Source of the DNA: Cordilura impudica
Lineage: Eukaryota > Arthropoda > Insecta > Diptera > Scathophagidae
Direction of reading: 5' to 3'
DNA: 64,000 nt
NCBI GenBank assembly: GCA_963682025.1
Contig: OY821518.1
Span: 230,498,348 to 230,562,347 of the forward strand
The position numbers were made by a program, and so were the translations under genes. Below are positions 10,467-22,719 of the stretch, one piece after another (position 1 is the first letter of the stretch; each line of letters begins with the position of its first letter). Below the pieces are notes generated by a model. The model was given only the letters and a program-made list of their open reading frames with translations, was not told where the DNA came from and did not search any database.

Positions 10467-12474
10467 TCAATTTTCTGTAAAATATTCATCACAATTCGTA
10501 AGAGAAGGTATATCTAAAAGACTAATCATTTCTAAACTATAATTATTTTCTAACTCTATTCGTGACTTCACATGCCGCAGGGAAGAAATAAGTGGATCGG
10601 ATGCTTTGAATGTGTTCTGCAATCTATATTTTTTATAAAATTTGTTAAGAGACTCCTGTGCTTCTTCAGAAAGCTCTCCAATTGGCAAAGACTGGTACTC
10701 AATTATATCTTTGTCATGCGCCAATATTTTATGGATGGTCGGGGTCAACTTCTTCTGTTGATACATTTCTGCTAAAAGAGATGCAGTTTTCGATGCATAT
10801 TCTCCATATTTTGTAGAATTGACATTTTCTTTGCAGTTTAAAACATTCAAGATCGTTCCTAATCTTTTCACGATTTGATTGTCAATTCCAGTGATTCCAG
10901 TTACTGCCTCATCATTTTCAAAAAATCTCCTTCCATCGTTTGAGTTACCGTATCCGTGCTTGGGGCAGTCTACTTTTAGTCCAACTTGTTTAAAAAAAGC
11001 ATCCTGTATCTGATTCTTTCTGATCTTTTCCTTATCCTTTATTGATGTATTTTTATCGAAGTTTTCCTCCTCTTGTGGTAGGGTATACGCCAGTTTTAGT
11101 AAGAACTCCATACACCTTATCCTTGCGTGCAATGGTGACATTCCATATTCGTAATTCTCCTCGTTTGTAGAATCGTTTAAATTACCAAAATTCTTCTGAT
11201 TCTTTTTGCAAATCGGGCATGACAATGTTGAGGTTGTTGCTGTCAGTTCGTTTACGACTTTTCCGTCATGGTCAGGTGGAACTCGTAATTGCATTCAATA
11301 TATTTTCCTTCTCCAATTTGCAGCTTTGTAGGCTTAATCTTGCTTATTTGTTCTTCAATGTCCTTCACCGTGGTCCTTATGAGTTCTGCCGATTCCCTTG
11401 CAAACTGAAACATTATTGGTCGGCAATAATGCACTGATGACGGACGTGGATTTTTCCAGTGTAGGGAAACATCAGATTTTAGCCGCAAGGGAACAACAGA
11501 TGCCATAAACATATTTCCGTCCGATATTGTAGCGTCATCAGTAGATATCCTTTGCTTATAAACGCTTTGTCCGGATGATCCATCGCAGCCCTATTTGCTG
11601 ATCAATGTCAGTTTCTCAGGAAGAATTTTCACATCATTTTCAGGAAGACTCTCCAACAACCGTTTTGCTGTATGGCCCATGAGATCCTGCAGATTGGTTT
11701 TCACAGAGACTTCCGTAAACTCCGTATGCAGTGGTCGTGAATTTATTTTGGTTTGCGTAATATGCTTGTATCCTGGTAAAACGTCAGCCCCGTGTCGCAT
11801 CAAGGATGCCCGTAGTATCTCATATTTTTCTTTGGAAAGTTGTAAGTCCATAAACAGGGCCAAGGCTTCTTCGGTACCATACTTTTTAATGTGTGCGTTT
11901 GTGGGCGTGGGAATGCTTTTCTTAATCCTTTTTAGTCGCAGTGGGCTTGCATCAGCAACAGATTTTGTAATCTGCGACCTAACTCTTTCACTATCCTTTG
12001 TATATTTAATAGACAGCGCGTCCGATAAATGCTTCGTGGTCAAGTCATTGGTGGCATCGGCAAGTTTCCTCTTTCTTGTGAAAATTGAACACTCCTCAAT
12101 ACTTTTTTTGGCCTTCCTGTTGCTCCTCTGGTTGATGTGGTGGGTTTATCTATTGCCAATATATCCAGGATGGTGTCTTCATTAAGCCAGTCCTCGTATT
12201 TGGAGTTGAAGTTCTGAATGGTTCGATTAGATTTCACCCATTTTGCCTTAATATTTGCATATATCAGATAAAAATTTTTTTTTATAATTTCGCTTCTCTC
12301 AATATTTCCGTATAAGCTATCAAGTTCTTCTAAAGCAGCTTCCGTGAAAAACTTTGGTGTGGTTGACCTTCTAAACAGTTCAAATAATTTTAAATTGTTT
12401 AACGCCATGGTTTCAGTACTTGTTGCGCCAACTTTCAGTCGTAGACTAATCCAGGCATTATGCTTATTTTGCAA
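10467..12474 (-). pseudogene. Transib (RAG1-core-like) transposase, three visible lesions
   Basis: The probable start is the ATG at 12408. Blocks in order: N-terminal region (MALNNLKLFELFRRS...); GCDGSSGQSVYKQRIST near 11560 with the first catalytic Asp; WKNPRPSSVHYCRP; CNYEFHLTM followed by DGKVVNELTATTSTLSCPIC (zinc-binding-like pair); SPLHARIRCMEFLL; NDGRRFFEN; and a C-terminal THKILAHDKDII...PIGELSEEAQES with the likely catalytic Glu. Lesions: a one-base shift in an A7 run near 12108; TGG to TAG just before GCDGSSG (11590 area); and a shift within LTM..DGKVV near 11268. The family is known to cut DNA by a RAG1-like DDE mechanism. The lesions are few, so this is a recent death. Confidence 0.85.
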
Positions 12475-12479
12475 TATAT

Positions 12480-13385
12480 AGGCTTATGTTACCATGCCTA
12501 AAAATTTACCTGTTCCCTGCATACATATGGATTTAGGCTGAATTATGCAATTTTGATATTATGCTCGTGTCTAAATATGATTTGTGCCTACCTGGAGGGA
12601 CCATAAGTCAATATTGTTCTTGACCATTTGTACTCCAAAGTAATTTTTAAGTGAGGTGCGTACCTGCGAATTTCAATGAGTAGTTTTTTGTGCATCCTGT
12701 GTCTGTAACAGAATATTGGGAGTAGACTTTGGCAGAGGCTCACAGGTAGACAACCGACTTAAAATGCAATTTTCAAACTATTAGATCAAACTACTGTCAG
12801 TCAAAACATGTAAGGGATGCACGCCATACAATTTCTGCAACCATGTCTTTTTAACCTTTTTTTTACCTCTAGAAGCCAAACGGGCACGTACGGGCAGATA
12901 AAACATTTTGAATTATGTAAAGAAATAATCAAGAACATGTTTTGCAAATATGGCAATTATAGAAAAATATAAATTTTTTTATTTTCCGTCAAAGTTGAAA
13001 AATAGTGAAAAAACGGATAGTTTTTAAATAGTGATTTACCAGGAGAAACACAAAGCAAACAGTTAATTTTTTTTTATCATTATACATTTAACAAATACAT
13101 CAATCAATACAAACAAAAAATAAGGCGATTCGTTACCTATTTTTCGTGATATTACACCGGAAATCGCAACAAATTGACTAACAATTGTGTGTTTTTTTTT
13201 TGAAAACCGAAAATCGGTCAACTTTGAACGGTTATATCTTCTAAACTAAAAATGTGATATTATTAAGAGTAGCATATTTGAAATCGTTGAAAAGTTTCCT
13301 AGAACATGGGTTTATTCAAAACTTCGTCGGCGCACATGAAAATTTTGATTTTTGCAACCTCGTTTGCCCTACGGGCGCCATATTT
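12480..13385. other. 5' non-coding part of Transib copy 1
   Basis: This AT-rich stretch lies between the transposase start and the eroded right terminus. I see no further coding blocks or repeats of note except GC-rich spots at 12885 and 13370. Confidence 0.5.
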
Positions 13386-14060
13386 AAAAATGTTACTAAA
13401 AATTAAAAATTTTCCTAAATAGTGCTAAAAGCCAAATTTTGTTAAAACTAAAATTTTCATGAATTAAAATAATTTTCTTAAATATGTATAAAATTAAAAA
13501 TACTTAGCTGAAATTAGAAATGTTGCTAAATATAATTTAAATTTTAAAAACCCTTAAAATGAAGGGTAAATAAAAACTTTTTATATAACCCAGTGTAGGA
13601 AACCAAACCAAACCAAAATTTTTATCATTTAAGTGGGTTACCTCCAAATAAGATGGATCATAGGTAACAAGGTAGGGAGGGCAAAAGGGGCAGAACACCT
13701 CGTCCCCAATTCCAAGGTAAGTATGGCCATCCGTCCCATTAGTGACCGTTTTTTCAGTTTTTAAAAATCGCACGTGAACATCTGTAGTGCGGTTTCCCTG
13801 GGCCTGAGCAAGAGCCCACCCATCCGGCGAGCTAGGCTCCACGCCAGCACGTGCGACCAGCAAAGGCTCAGGGAAACGAAAGCGGAATATTCCACCACCA
13901 CCGCACCATTACAATGCCTTATTCTTTTCTCTTTTCTTATGCATTCTTTCCAGTTTAGCTTCGCGTGTAATGTCATCCCAGATATTTTGCAGCTTGCTCT
14001 TGGTACTTATTATAATAATTTCTTGTCATAACACAACTGACCATACTCAAAATATCTAGC
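13386..14060. other. Unassigned intergenic DNA with a GC-richer island
   Basis: 13390-13560 is an (ATTAAAAAT)-like degenerate stretch. 13640-13990 is much richer in GC than its surroundings and reads open on the minus strand for 108 codons (13537-13863), but the translation matches nothing I know. GTAAGTAT at 13716 and TTTTTTCAG at 13756 resemble splice sites only 41 bp apart. It may be part of an unrecognised mobile element. Confidence 0.3.
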
Positions 14061-14340
14061 AGTTCAAAATGCAAACACTAGAGGGACCACTTTATGTAAT
14101 GAGAGGAGCAAAAAGTCGGCGTAATTGTACCAGTGGGAGCACGTACCATACCAAAAGTTTTAAATTCTGCATGAGTCCATACATTATTGATGTGATAGTC
14201 AAGTTAAAAATGAGTATGATAGAAAAAGCGGTCATGGTTCCTCCTATACAAAGTAAATTGTATATGGAGGGCTATGATAGTGGCAACCTTGGAACTTTGT
14301 GTGAGTCTATAAGTTATAAATGTAAGTAGTCGAATCAAAA
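14060..14340 (+). repeat. INE-1-like internal repeat relic
   Basis: The sequence contains GGGAGCACGTACCATACC, GAGTATGATAGAAAAAGC and GTAAGTAGTCGAATCAAAA. This is the same order of motifs found around 26160-26400 and, inverted, in the ~145-bp units at 29608-31195. Termini are not visible. Confidence 0.5.
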
Positions 14341-14814
14341 GTGGTCTGAATACTTGTTTAATACAATATTGTAGCGTAAAATTGAGAATAATGTATCGAG
14401 CTTATTTTGTGAATTTAAACGACAACCATGTAAAAAATTACCTTTGTTTAAAGCCCACACTACGAAAATGGAAGAAAGAAGAAAAAAGCAGCCCATAAGA
14501 ATTATGTGGTAATCGCACGGCGGGAAATTTAGGCGGGGAGTATAAAATCCCTTATATTTCGAAATATTAGCCTTGCAGAGAAAATGGTTGCCATTGGGAT
14601 ATTTTAGTATTTCTTTTATTGGACAGATAATTCCTTAACTTTGATTTTAAAAAAATCACCATTTTTGTTTAGAATTGGGCTGACCATGTTTGATTTAATA
14701 TTAAAATTAACACTCATACATATACGTATCTTCTACTCTGCTAATAAATAATAATCATACGTCTTGACTATGTTATGTTATTCAAAAAGATCGATCGGAT
14801 GAGGGCAAATAACT

Positions 14815-14975
14815 TTTAGATGACTTCGTGACTATGCGTGACTCTGCGTTGGCTACCCCAAAATTAATCTGTAGTCACAACAAGACTATGGGTCAAGTTT
14901 CAGATCAATTGCATGAGGGGAATGGGGTTGCCCCATGGCACACAGACAGACAGACAGGTCAAAAGTAGGGACATC
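14815..14975 (-). repeat. Single inverted unit of the AGTCACG repeat
   Basis: It carries GGGTCAAGTTTCAGATCAAT, GGAATGGGGTTGCCCCATGG and (ACAG)4. This is the reverse complement of the start of the tandem array at 50385-51000, so one isolated unit of that family lies here. Confidence 0.7.
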
Positions 14976-15079
14976 AGAATTCGTTTTAGAGGAATGGTTC
15001 CTTGGGCAAAGTTTCTTATTTTGATACTTAGAATATGATTTTCCTTGTCACTTGAGCGATTTTTTTTGCCTCGCTACAA

Positions 15080-15540
15080 ATTGACCCACCCTATTGTGTA
15101 TATTCTTTGGCGATTTCACGATGATTGTTTTAAATCTTGAAATATAGTTTACACTGACATCTGTTATTTCAGATGCTGTTTCGGGGTCTGAAAATAATCT
15201 TCTTGCTGTATTCCCATCATTCATATTGCCTGACCCTTATTTTAGTTGATCTATAATCATCCCACATTTCAGATATTAATCTTGAGAATGTTTCTTTTTT
15301 AAACTGCTTAATTCCTCGTTGGTGTCGTTGCTTCTTATTGATCCTGTATGTCCGAAATCCAAATTATAACTGATTCTCAGTATATGTTTCATAAATCGTA
15401 TTCTTGTATGTATTATCAATGATTTTTCCGGGACTTGGTTTAATTGGCTTGATATTGGTTGGCATATAATGCAGCTGGAAAAAGCATTTGTGTCAGTCAT
15501 AGCTTGGCCCGTATTTACATATGTCATTATTAGCAATAAT
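15080..15540 (-). pseudogene. Transib transposase fragment
   Basis: The minus strand gives TDTNAFSSCIICQPISSQLN and RIRFMKHILRISYNL, matching the TSSSKCYICNA and YIRFFEYFLE region of the other Transib copies. It is followed to the left by SGNMNDGNTARRLFSDPETA and ITDVSVNYISRFKTII, close to the 43.3-kb fragment. Stops and shifts separate the pieces, and no termini were found. Confidence 0.7.
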
Positions 15541-15599
15541 TGGTAGCTTACTTCATTTGTGTGCCAAGTAGAACTTGATCACACAGCCGATATCGGTGT

Positions 15600-16860
15600 G
15601 ATTAAAGTAGTGTCGTTTGATGGAGTAATTTCATTAAAATTTCAAAAAAGTGTTCAACGGACAGCTACAGACGGGTGAAAAAGTATATATAAGGTTGAAG
15701 AAGACACTGTTACTTTTCTCCGTGTTGTTTATATTCTTTGATACCTTTTGATCCCGAAAAGTTCTATTCGTCTAAAATTTAAATTTCAAAAAACTATATA
15801 TTTTAAAAAAATATTTCATAACACATCACATATGGACAAATATACCATTTTTCAAAGAATACAATCCTGCCAACTTTATAAAAAAGTGCACAGCCGGTGA
15901 TGGTTGGTGAGGAGTGATATTTTATTTTTGATCAAATATAAAAAAAAATTTTTTTTTCTGAAATTTAAAAAAATTATCTATTCAGTAGCATGCCACGCCC
16001 ACAATTTTGGCTTCCTTTGTTGCGATATATTTGCTATTAAATAGCGATAAAGTTTTTGAAATCGTTTGCAACAACAAATTTAGTTTTTCGCCAACGAATT
16101 ATATGTCTTTTTACAAAAGTATTTCCATAATATTTCAATGGGTGTTTTAGGCGTGTTGCAATTAATTAGTGCAGCATATTCAACTATAAAAGTGTAAAGT
16201 GCGCATTTTTAAAATACTATATAATTTATAATTTATTTTTTTTACTTCTTTTATTTTTGTAAAAAAATATGTATATTTTGTCTATATTTGCAATGACTCG
16301 TTTCCATCAAATCAATCACAATTTGAATATTAGTCACCTAAGTTAAGAGTATGTCTATTGTACAAATTATTCAAAACACTTCGGTAAAATTATATCTAAA
16401 CAATTAAGAGTGTTAAGTTTGCCTGAAATGAAATTTAGATACTATCTACTTGCTCTTAAACTCAATATTCCAACCAGTGTTGGTTGGTACGGCTGCCGCT
16501 TTAAACCTGTTGTCGATATTGAAACTTTAAATTCAAATACCAATTAAATTTGAAGTTAATTACTTTTCTTTTTGGCAGTTCCTATAATTTCTCGTTATAA
16601 AAACCAATAATCGTGTCTTCTATAGAAAAAATTAATTTCTGTTTGAAAAATTTCATTATTTTCTTTTGTTACAGTAGAAAGCCTATAAGCTCCCTACGTA
16701 CTTCATAGAACACCAATGAAATTAATTATTTAACGTAGCTGGCATAATAATACCCAAAATTTGATTCTTATGAGAATAATGTTTTGAGATATTAGAAGTC
16801 ATACGATATCTCAGAAAAATTTCAAATGATTCTTGGCTAAAAATGTCTAGATTATTATGA
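15600..16860. other. AT-rich intergenic DNA with INE-like traces
   Basis: CATTTTTCAAAGAATACAAT at 15847 and TGCCACGCCCACAATTTTGG at 15990, followed by GGCTTCCTTTGTT, also occur at 62230-62340 in the same order. The two stretches are therefore diverged copies of one repeat. The rest shows no coding or repeat structure. Confidence 0.45.
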
Positions 16861-17046
16861 AAACAGCAAATTTTAAAATATTTATTTATTTACAGTATAT
16901 TTTACAAACTAAATTTATAAAATACGGAAAAAAAGGCGCCGGGTAACTAGACCATATGCGCTCGTATAGTTAGTATTAAAAGAAGAAAATTAGTTCCAAT
17001 AAAATGAAAATAAATTCAAAATAAATAAAAGAAAGAAAAGTTGGCT

Positions 17047-17244
17047 TTAAACATCTTGAATGTTATGTTTTTGCAGACATCTTTGAATTTTCGGTAGATT
17101 ATCATCAGCTGCACAATCAAGAATCTTTTCCAGTGGTTCGTCAATTTTTGAAATTGGGCAATCAGTCACAAAATCATGGTTTGCACATCCTCTATTATAT
17201 ATGATTCTTGGTTTTAAGCTTTTAAAATATTGCAAAGCATGATC
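17047..17244 (-). CDS. Possible terminal coding exon of an unknown gene
   Basis: Reading leftwards from an AG at 17246-17245, the minus strand is open for 65 codons to a TAA at 17049-17047. The start of the peptide is DHALQYFKSLKPRIIYNRG and the end is IQRCLQKHNIQDV. Composition is balanced (Cys, Asp, Lys, Leu) and unlike random AT-rich translation. An AATAAA on the minus strand lies about 160 bp downstream (near 16880). There is no in-frame ATG, which fits an internal or last exon, but the sequence before the AG is not clearly pyrimidine-rich. No family is recognised. It could be a retrotransposed or dead fragment. Confidence 0.3.
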   Translation of the reverse strand, partial: DHALQYFKSLKPRIIYNRGCANHDFVTDCPISKIDEPLEKILDCAADDNLPKIQRCLQKHNIQDV

Positions 17245-17249
17245 CTAAC

Positions 17250-18083
17250 TTTTGTTTGGTTGTTATAGGCAGCCAGCTACGTTAAAAAGTATTCATTTGT
17301 GGTTTCTTACCCTAATAATAGAATAATAATGCAATTTTTTAGATAGATGTTAATTCTTTTTATAAAAAAAATTAATGTCAAAAAATTGGTCAAAAAAGAA
17401 GAAACAATAAATTTAGATTTAAATAGTATTAGAATTTAACATTCAGAACTGTACTGAATTGCTATTATAACATTGGTTATAGTTTAAGACGCAGGTGGAG
17501 GGTATCAATGGTTCGGCAAGAATGATATCATTCTTGGTGATTCGGCACAACCAAACTTAATACTTTGTACTTGGAATTTTTTAAACTCAGGATCCAATTA
17601 AAAACCACTCATTAAATTAAACACAAGTGAAGAACTGATTATCAGCAACAACATATATTAAAAAAATTTTAAAATATCACTTTTGGAGACACAGACATTT
17701 GCACAAAAAAAAAAAGATCACGTATAAAAAGCCGATTTTAATACCCTCGTAATGACATCTCAACTTATACATAGGTAAATTACTTATAGAGATAAAACTA
17801 TGCAATAAAATAAATCTTTTTTATGACACCTGGAACAACTATATATTTTTGATGGGTTCTGATCCTCTAATTACAAAAACAGTCGATTTTAAAAAATTTT
17901 GTGGATAAGTTTTTTTAATTTTTTCTAAGATTTGGAATTTTTTAAGATGATGCTCCACCGATTGTATCATAACTTGAAAACAACTTGACCAAATTTTGTT
18001 ATAGAAAACAGAAGATTATAATTTAAATTTTAATTAATTAGATTATAATTTAAATTTAATAAGTTATGCTAATATTATTTTTT
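17250..18083. other. AT-rich intergenic DNA
   Basis: GAGGGTATCAATGGTTCGGC at 17500 resembles a 3' INE-1-like hairpin region (compare 26105), followed by GCACAACCAAACTTAATACT. It is therefore a decayed terminus. The rest shows nothing recognisable. Confidence 0.4.
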
Positions 18084-18462
18084 TGATGTGTAAATATCTA
18101 TACGCGCAGGGGGGTAAATTTCTATTTCACAATACAATCACAAAAACAGCGTAACACAAATCGGTGAGAACTGTAACACAAATCGGTGTGTGACTTATGA
18201 TTGTGTTGGTGAAAAAATTATGATATAAAATTGCTTATTTATGCCACTTTTTTAAAAGCGTCATTTATGTATCACTTATATACGTTTATATTGGGATATT
18301 TTTAACGTTTCACAGCAAAGGGTTGTTGAATTAGCTGAAACAGTTTTTGTTATAAGTGCTACATAGATGACTCCTGTTGTTTGATTTCAAAAATGACATT
18401 AAAAATCTTTACTAGATGTTTACACATCTCCCCTGTGATCGGACTCACATGATTTTTTTTTT
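18084..18462 (+). mobile_element. Helentron-like element, copy B (medium form)
   Basis: Both ends match the family: TGATGTGTAAATATCTATACG at the left and AGATGTTTACACATCTCC plus the TGTGA-TCGGAC-TCACA hairpin at the right. The middle has its own imperfect inverted repeat (CATTTATGTATCACTTATA near 18265 and TATAAGTGCTACATAGATGA near 18352), shared with copy G. There is no coding. Confidence 0.75.
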
Positions 18463-18725
18463 AAATACGCAACAGTTTTGGAGTTATTCAGTATGAAATA
18501 GTTTTGTAATAATTTTTTTCGATATTGAAACTAATTTCATTTGGATATTGAAACTAAAAATTCATTAGGACTTTTTCCCGTCAAACCTTTTTGAAGTCAG
18601 CGACGAGCATGGGGAACGATTTCACCAACAACATAAGCCAATGCATCAACGTTATCAGATATTAAGGAAGGAAATTGTGATTGGAGATTTTATTTGGTTC
18701 CTTATAAGAGAATCAAAACCTATTA

Positions 18726-19494
18726 ATGGAAGAACGTTTTTCCAGAATGTCAATTGACATATCTAATAACATTGCATTTAAAATTAAGTAGTCTGAGGAG
18801 CGTATATTAACTAAAATTGTCAACTTTGAGGAAAAAATATATTCTGTTTCCGACAGGGTCAGCAAGCTTGAACAAATTATTCCGCAAATTGTTGACCTTA
18901 AAAATGAAATTGATACCTTAAAGCGATCTTTGGACAAGCAAGAAAATACTAAAGTCGCTAATGAGATACGAATTCACGGCATTCCATACTATGAAAATGA
19001 AAACTTACAGACTACATTTATGAATATTTGTGAGACCATTAATGCAACTGTTCCAAATATAAGTAAAATAACTCGTCTTCAAAATTCTCGAAACAATAGT
19101 AAAAATGATAACGTTATTGATCCAACTATTGCCATAAAATTGTCATCAGCTCAGGAGAAAAATTATATTTTGAAGCAAGCTGCTGTTTTTCGTCGTAACT
19201 CTGAAGACCTTCTGCGCCTTTGTAATGCTGGTTTTGATTCTAATGAACCATTCTACATATATAAATGAAGCTCTAACCAGATTTAACCACAATCTTCTTA
19301 AGGAAGCAATTAAGTTAAAACGGAAAAAACTACTCTCATCAGTTTACATTCGCCGTGGCCGTATTTATGCCAAAAGCACTAAGTCCGATAGCGCGTTTTG
19401 TGTGGAGAATGTGCATTTTCTGGAAAATATCGAAACATCGAAAAACACACGTGACAACTTTCCAGTTTCTGTAGTAGAAGGGTTTCGCCAGTAA
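18726..19494 (+). pseudogene. LINE 3 ORF1 (coiled coil plus FP-like C-terminal domain)
   Basis: From ATG 18726 the frame gives MEERFSRMSIDISNN, a TAG at 18789-18791, then a heptad-like stretch (VSDRVSKLEQIIPQIVDLKN) and NEIRIHGIPYYENENLQ. After a frameshift near 19258 it continues with YINEALTRFNHNLLKEA, KLKRKKLLSSVYIRRGRIYA. The second half resembles the baculovirus FP25K-type domain found in some insect LINE ORF1 proteins, which are RNA-binding chaperones that trimerise through the coiled coil. The role is inferred from the family. Confidence 0.7.
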
Positions 19495-19630
19495 TATTTT
19501 AAAATTTAAAACTGTCGTAATTATTTCCATAACCTATTTTTTTTTATATCTCTCCTTTTTATTATGCCTTTTTATTTTAAATTTTTTGAGTATTTCCTAT
19601 TTGATGTTGATATTTGTTTAATATTTTATT

Positions 19631-22423
19631 ATGACTTCATCTAGTATTCGGTCGAGTTCCAAATACAACACTCATTCTATGTTTCGTATAATTGGTAAAC
19701 AAAAGGAAGGTTTAAAAATTTGTTACTTAAATGCTCAAAGTCTTTTTTGTAAATTTGATGAATTTCGATACATTTTTGAAATCTCAGGAATTGATGTAAT
19801 TTGTATATCTGAAACATGGTTCAATCCGAATAAGATAAAAAACTTTCAGGTCAAAATAGACGGCTATGATTTATTTCGAGCTGATAGGAATACTGGTTAA
19901 CGTGCTGGAGGCGTTGCAATGTATGTCAAGAAACAATTACGTTCTCGATTTGTTTGCAAATCTGTCGATGAAGAATATGATTTTGAATTTATTGAACTTT
20001 CTTGTGACGTAAGCAAATGTTTCATAGGTGTTTTATATAGGCCTAATGATTCACTAGATATTTCTCCGGTTGTTAATATGTTAGATGAAAACTGTTTATC
20101 TTATAGTGATTTTATTCTTTCTGGAGACCTAAATGGAAATTTTCTCATTGATTCTGATCTAATTTCACTTTTCCAACCGATTGGGCTTATAGCAGTAAAC
20201 ACTACTATCCCCACACACTTCACTTCAATGAGTAGTACCCTTATTGACGTGTTCTTTGTCTCAGATATTAGAAAAGTTCTTTTGCATGACCAGTTTTCTT
20301 CTCCTAATTTCTCAAAACATGACGTCATTTATATGACCTTTAATCTTCCTTATTTTAAACATGAAAAACCACAGCATATTACTTTCCGTGATTACAAGAA
20401 TATTAACTATGCTGCTCTTTTAAATGAAATTAATATAATCAATTGGACCAGTATCTACAGTAATCCTGATTTAAACCAACAGATATCCTTTTTTTATGAA
20501 GCTACCACATACCTATACGACAAATACGTACCGGTTAGAAAGAAAACTGTTAAATCTTCTACTAAGCCTTGGTTTAATCAAAATATTTGTGATTTAATAG
20601 TTTAAAGAAATTCTGCTTACGATAAGTGGAAAAGATATAAAACTACACAGTCAAATGAAATTTTTAAATCACTACGTAGATCTGTTACTAGGGAAGTAAA
20701 GTCAGCTAAGCAACGCTATTATAGTCGTGTATTTTCAGAGGCTATGGATACTAAAAATATGTGGAAAGAGATAAAGAAAATTGGTTATAAAGATGAAAGT
20801 GAATCGGTAAATCTTTCCACTTTTGAACTAAATGAATTGAATACAATTTACTTCAAATGACTCAACTCCTCTTCGTTCTGACTCTTATGCAAATCTACCA
20901 GATTGCAATCTGGATTCTTTATTTAGTTTTTCCTGCGTTAACCAGGAGGATGTTCTGGAAGCTTTTCTTTCCATAAAGTCAAAATCAATTGGTCTAGACG
21001 GTATGAATCCAATATTTATTAAAGCTATTTTACCACAGGTTTTACCCTATATCACTCATATTTTTAACACTATTTTTACAAAATCTATTTTCCCTGATTT
21101 GTGGAAATGGGCAAAAGTAATTCCCTTGCCGAAATCTAATAAAGAATACAGGCCAATTTCCGTATTTCCATTTCTTTCGAAAGTTTTCGAAAAAATTATG
21201 AGCAAACAAATATATCCAATATCCAATAATAATCTTTTATCATCTAAGCAATCTAGTTTTCGCAGGAAAAGAGGGTGTATCACTACTTTAATTGATGTAT
21301 CGGAAGATCTTCGTTATATCTTTGACAGTGGTAATATTGCTTTTTTGACTTTATTGGACCACTCTAAAGCTTTTGACTCAGTAGACCATGATAATCTTGT
21401 TAAAAAGCTTAAACATATTTTTGGTTATTCTGAAACCTCCTTTAAATTGATTAGCTCTTACCTTCGGCATAGAGAGCAAGTAGTTGTCTCTAAAGACAAG
21501 TCGTCTACCTCTGCGTCTTTAAGTAGGGGTGTTCCGCAGGGGTCTATACTTGGCCCTCTTTTGTTTTCTATTTACATAAATGATCTACCACGCGCAATTA
21601 ATTCATGCCAAATGCACATGTATGCTGATGACGTTCAGTTATACACATCATGTAACGTACGAGATGTGGAAAATTGTGTACAGAACCTGAATACTGAACT
21701 GAACCACGTATTTGAATGGGCTAGGTTGAATTGTCTTACCTTAAATCCGAAAAAATCTCAGTGCCTTGTTATTTTTAAAAAGATATATGATACCACTTGT
21801 CTTCCGAAAGTTAGTATTAATGGAGTGGATATTCCCTACGTTGCGTATGCTAAAAACCTTGGAATGATTTTTAATAATACCCTAACGTGGAACGATCAAA
21901 TTAACAAAGCTTCTGGAAAAGTTTATAGTATTCTCCGTAGTCTTTGGTCTTCTCAGTACTTCACACCGCAGAAAATTAGATTTGTTCTTGCAAAATCGTT
22001 TATCTTACCTACGCTTTTATATGGTTGTGAATTGTTGTCAAGTTGTGATAGTGCAGACATGGGTAAACTTACACGCGTCTTTAAAAGTGTAGTTAGATAT
22101 GTTTACGGTTTACGCAAATATGATAGTATCTCCGCTTTTCTAAATAAAATTTATGGCATTTCATTTGAAGACTATCTTATCTGGCTCATAAAATTATTTT
22201 CACTAAAGAACCCGTTTACCTTTTCGAGCGATTACTATTTACAAGATCTAACCGTAATAACTGTCTTGTACCAATATTGTACGATAGGCTAATATCCGAA
22301 AGACACTTTTTTGTAAATGGCGTACGTCTTTGGAACTCGTTACATACTTTAAATAATCAACTTCACAAAATATCAAATACAACATCATTTAAGAAAGAAC
22401 TATTTAAACTTTTTCTCAATTGA
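19631..22423 (+). pseudogene. LINE 3 ORF2 (endonuclease-reverse transcriptase), lightly damaged
   Basis: Starting at ATG 19631, the endonuclease shows LNAQSLFCKFDEF, ICISETWF, GGVAMYVK, LSGDLNGNF and FSKHDVIYM, which are the usual catalytic blocks. The linker (PWFNQNICDLI) leads to the RT at 20985-22230: SIGLDGMNPIFIK, EYRPISVFPFLSKVFEKIM, LLDHSKAFDSVDH, GVPQGSILGPLL and YADDVQLY with both Asp residues. Lesions are TAA at 19898-19900, TAA at 20603-20605, a frameshift near 20855 and one near 22230. The last frame ends at TGA 22421-22423 (KKELFKLFLN). The catalytic motifs themselves are intact. Confidence 0.85.
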
Positions 22424-22719
22424 TTTTTAATACTTCATTTTAATTTCTTTAGTTAATTTAATTTTAATTTCCATATAATTTTTACCTGCTGTGCAGGATA
22501 TTTTTACACTTTATTTTTACATTTTTATTTTATTTTTTATATATTTTATATTATATTTTATTTTATATTATTCTTCTAATTTTAATTATAAATTATACTT
22601 ACATACATTCTTCTTATTGAAAATTAATTTGTTATGACTAATGTTGTTTTATAAGATTTTAAATTTTGTTACATAAGGATTTTCATTAATAAAAATTAAT
22701 AATAATAAAAAAAAAAAAA

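Larger units (their letters stand above)
10161..13385 (-). mobile_element. Transib DNA transposon, copy 1
   Basis: The left terminus is CACAGTGGCGCCATTTGAG at 10161, next to CGTCG (10156-10160), a target of the GC-rich kind Transib favours. The right terminus near 13385 is eroded but shares GGCGCC at the same offset and TGATTTTTGCAAC (the inverse of GTTGCAAAAATCA at the left). The enclosed gene is a RAG1-related transposase read on the minus strand. At about 3.2 kb this is a normal length for the superfamily. The 45.1-kb terminus in this window matches the left end closely. Confidence 0.8.
18490..22719 (+). mobile_element. LINE 3: nearly full-length non-LTR retrotransposon
   Basis: ORF1 and ORF2 are both present, and the element ends in TAATAATAATA12 at about 22700-22719. 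The 5' boundary lies between the end of copy B (18462) and the ORF1 start (18726) and is not sharp. The RT type (GVPQGSILGPLLFSIYIND, YADDVQLYTS) suggests the CR1/Kiri/Jockey assemblage. The clade is not decided. Several lesions make it non-autonomous. Confidence 0.85.

Noticed and set aside
13352..13385. Exact right target duplication for Transib copy 1
   Set aside because: The last seven bases are eroded (CATATTT) and no CGTCG follows, so the right boundary is only approximate.
13716..13756. Small intron (GTAAGTAT to TTTTTTCAG)
   Set aside because: At 41 bp it is shorter than normal fly introns, and the flanking frames show no coherent protein.
13537..13863. 108-codon minus-strand frame as a gene
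   Set aside because: Translation matches nothing, includes ARAGVEPSSPDG-type sequence typical of repeat antisense, and the GC-rich island looks like part of a mobile element.
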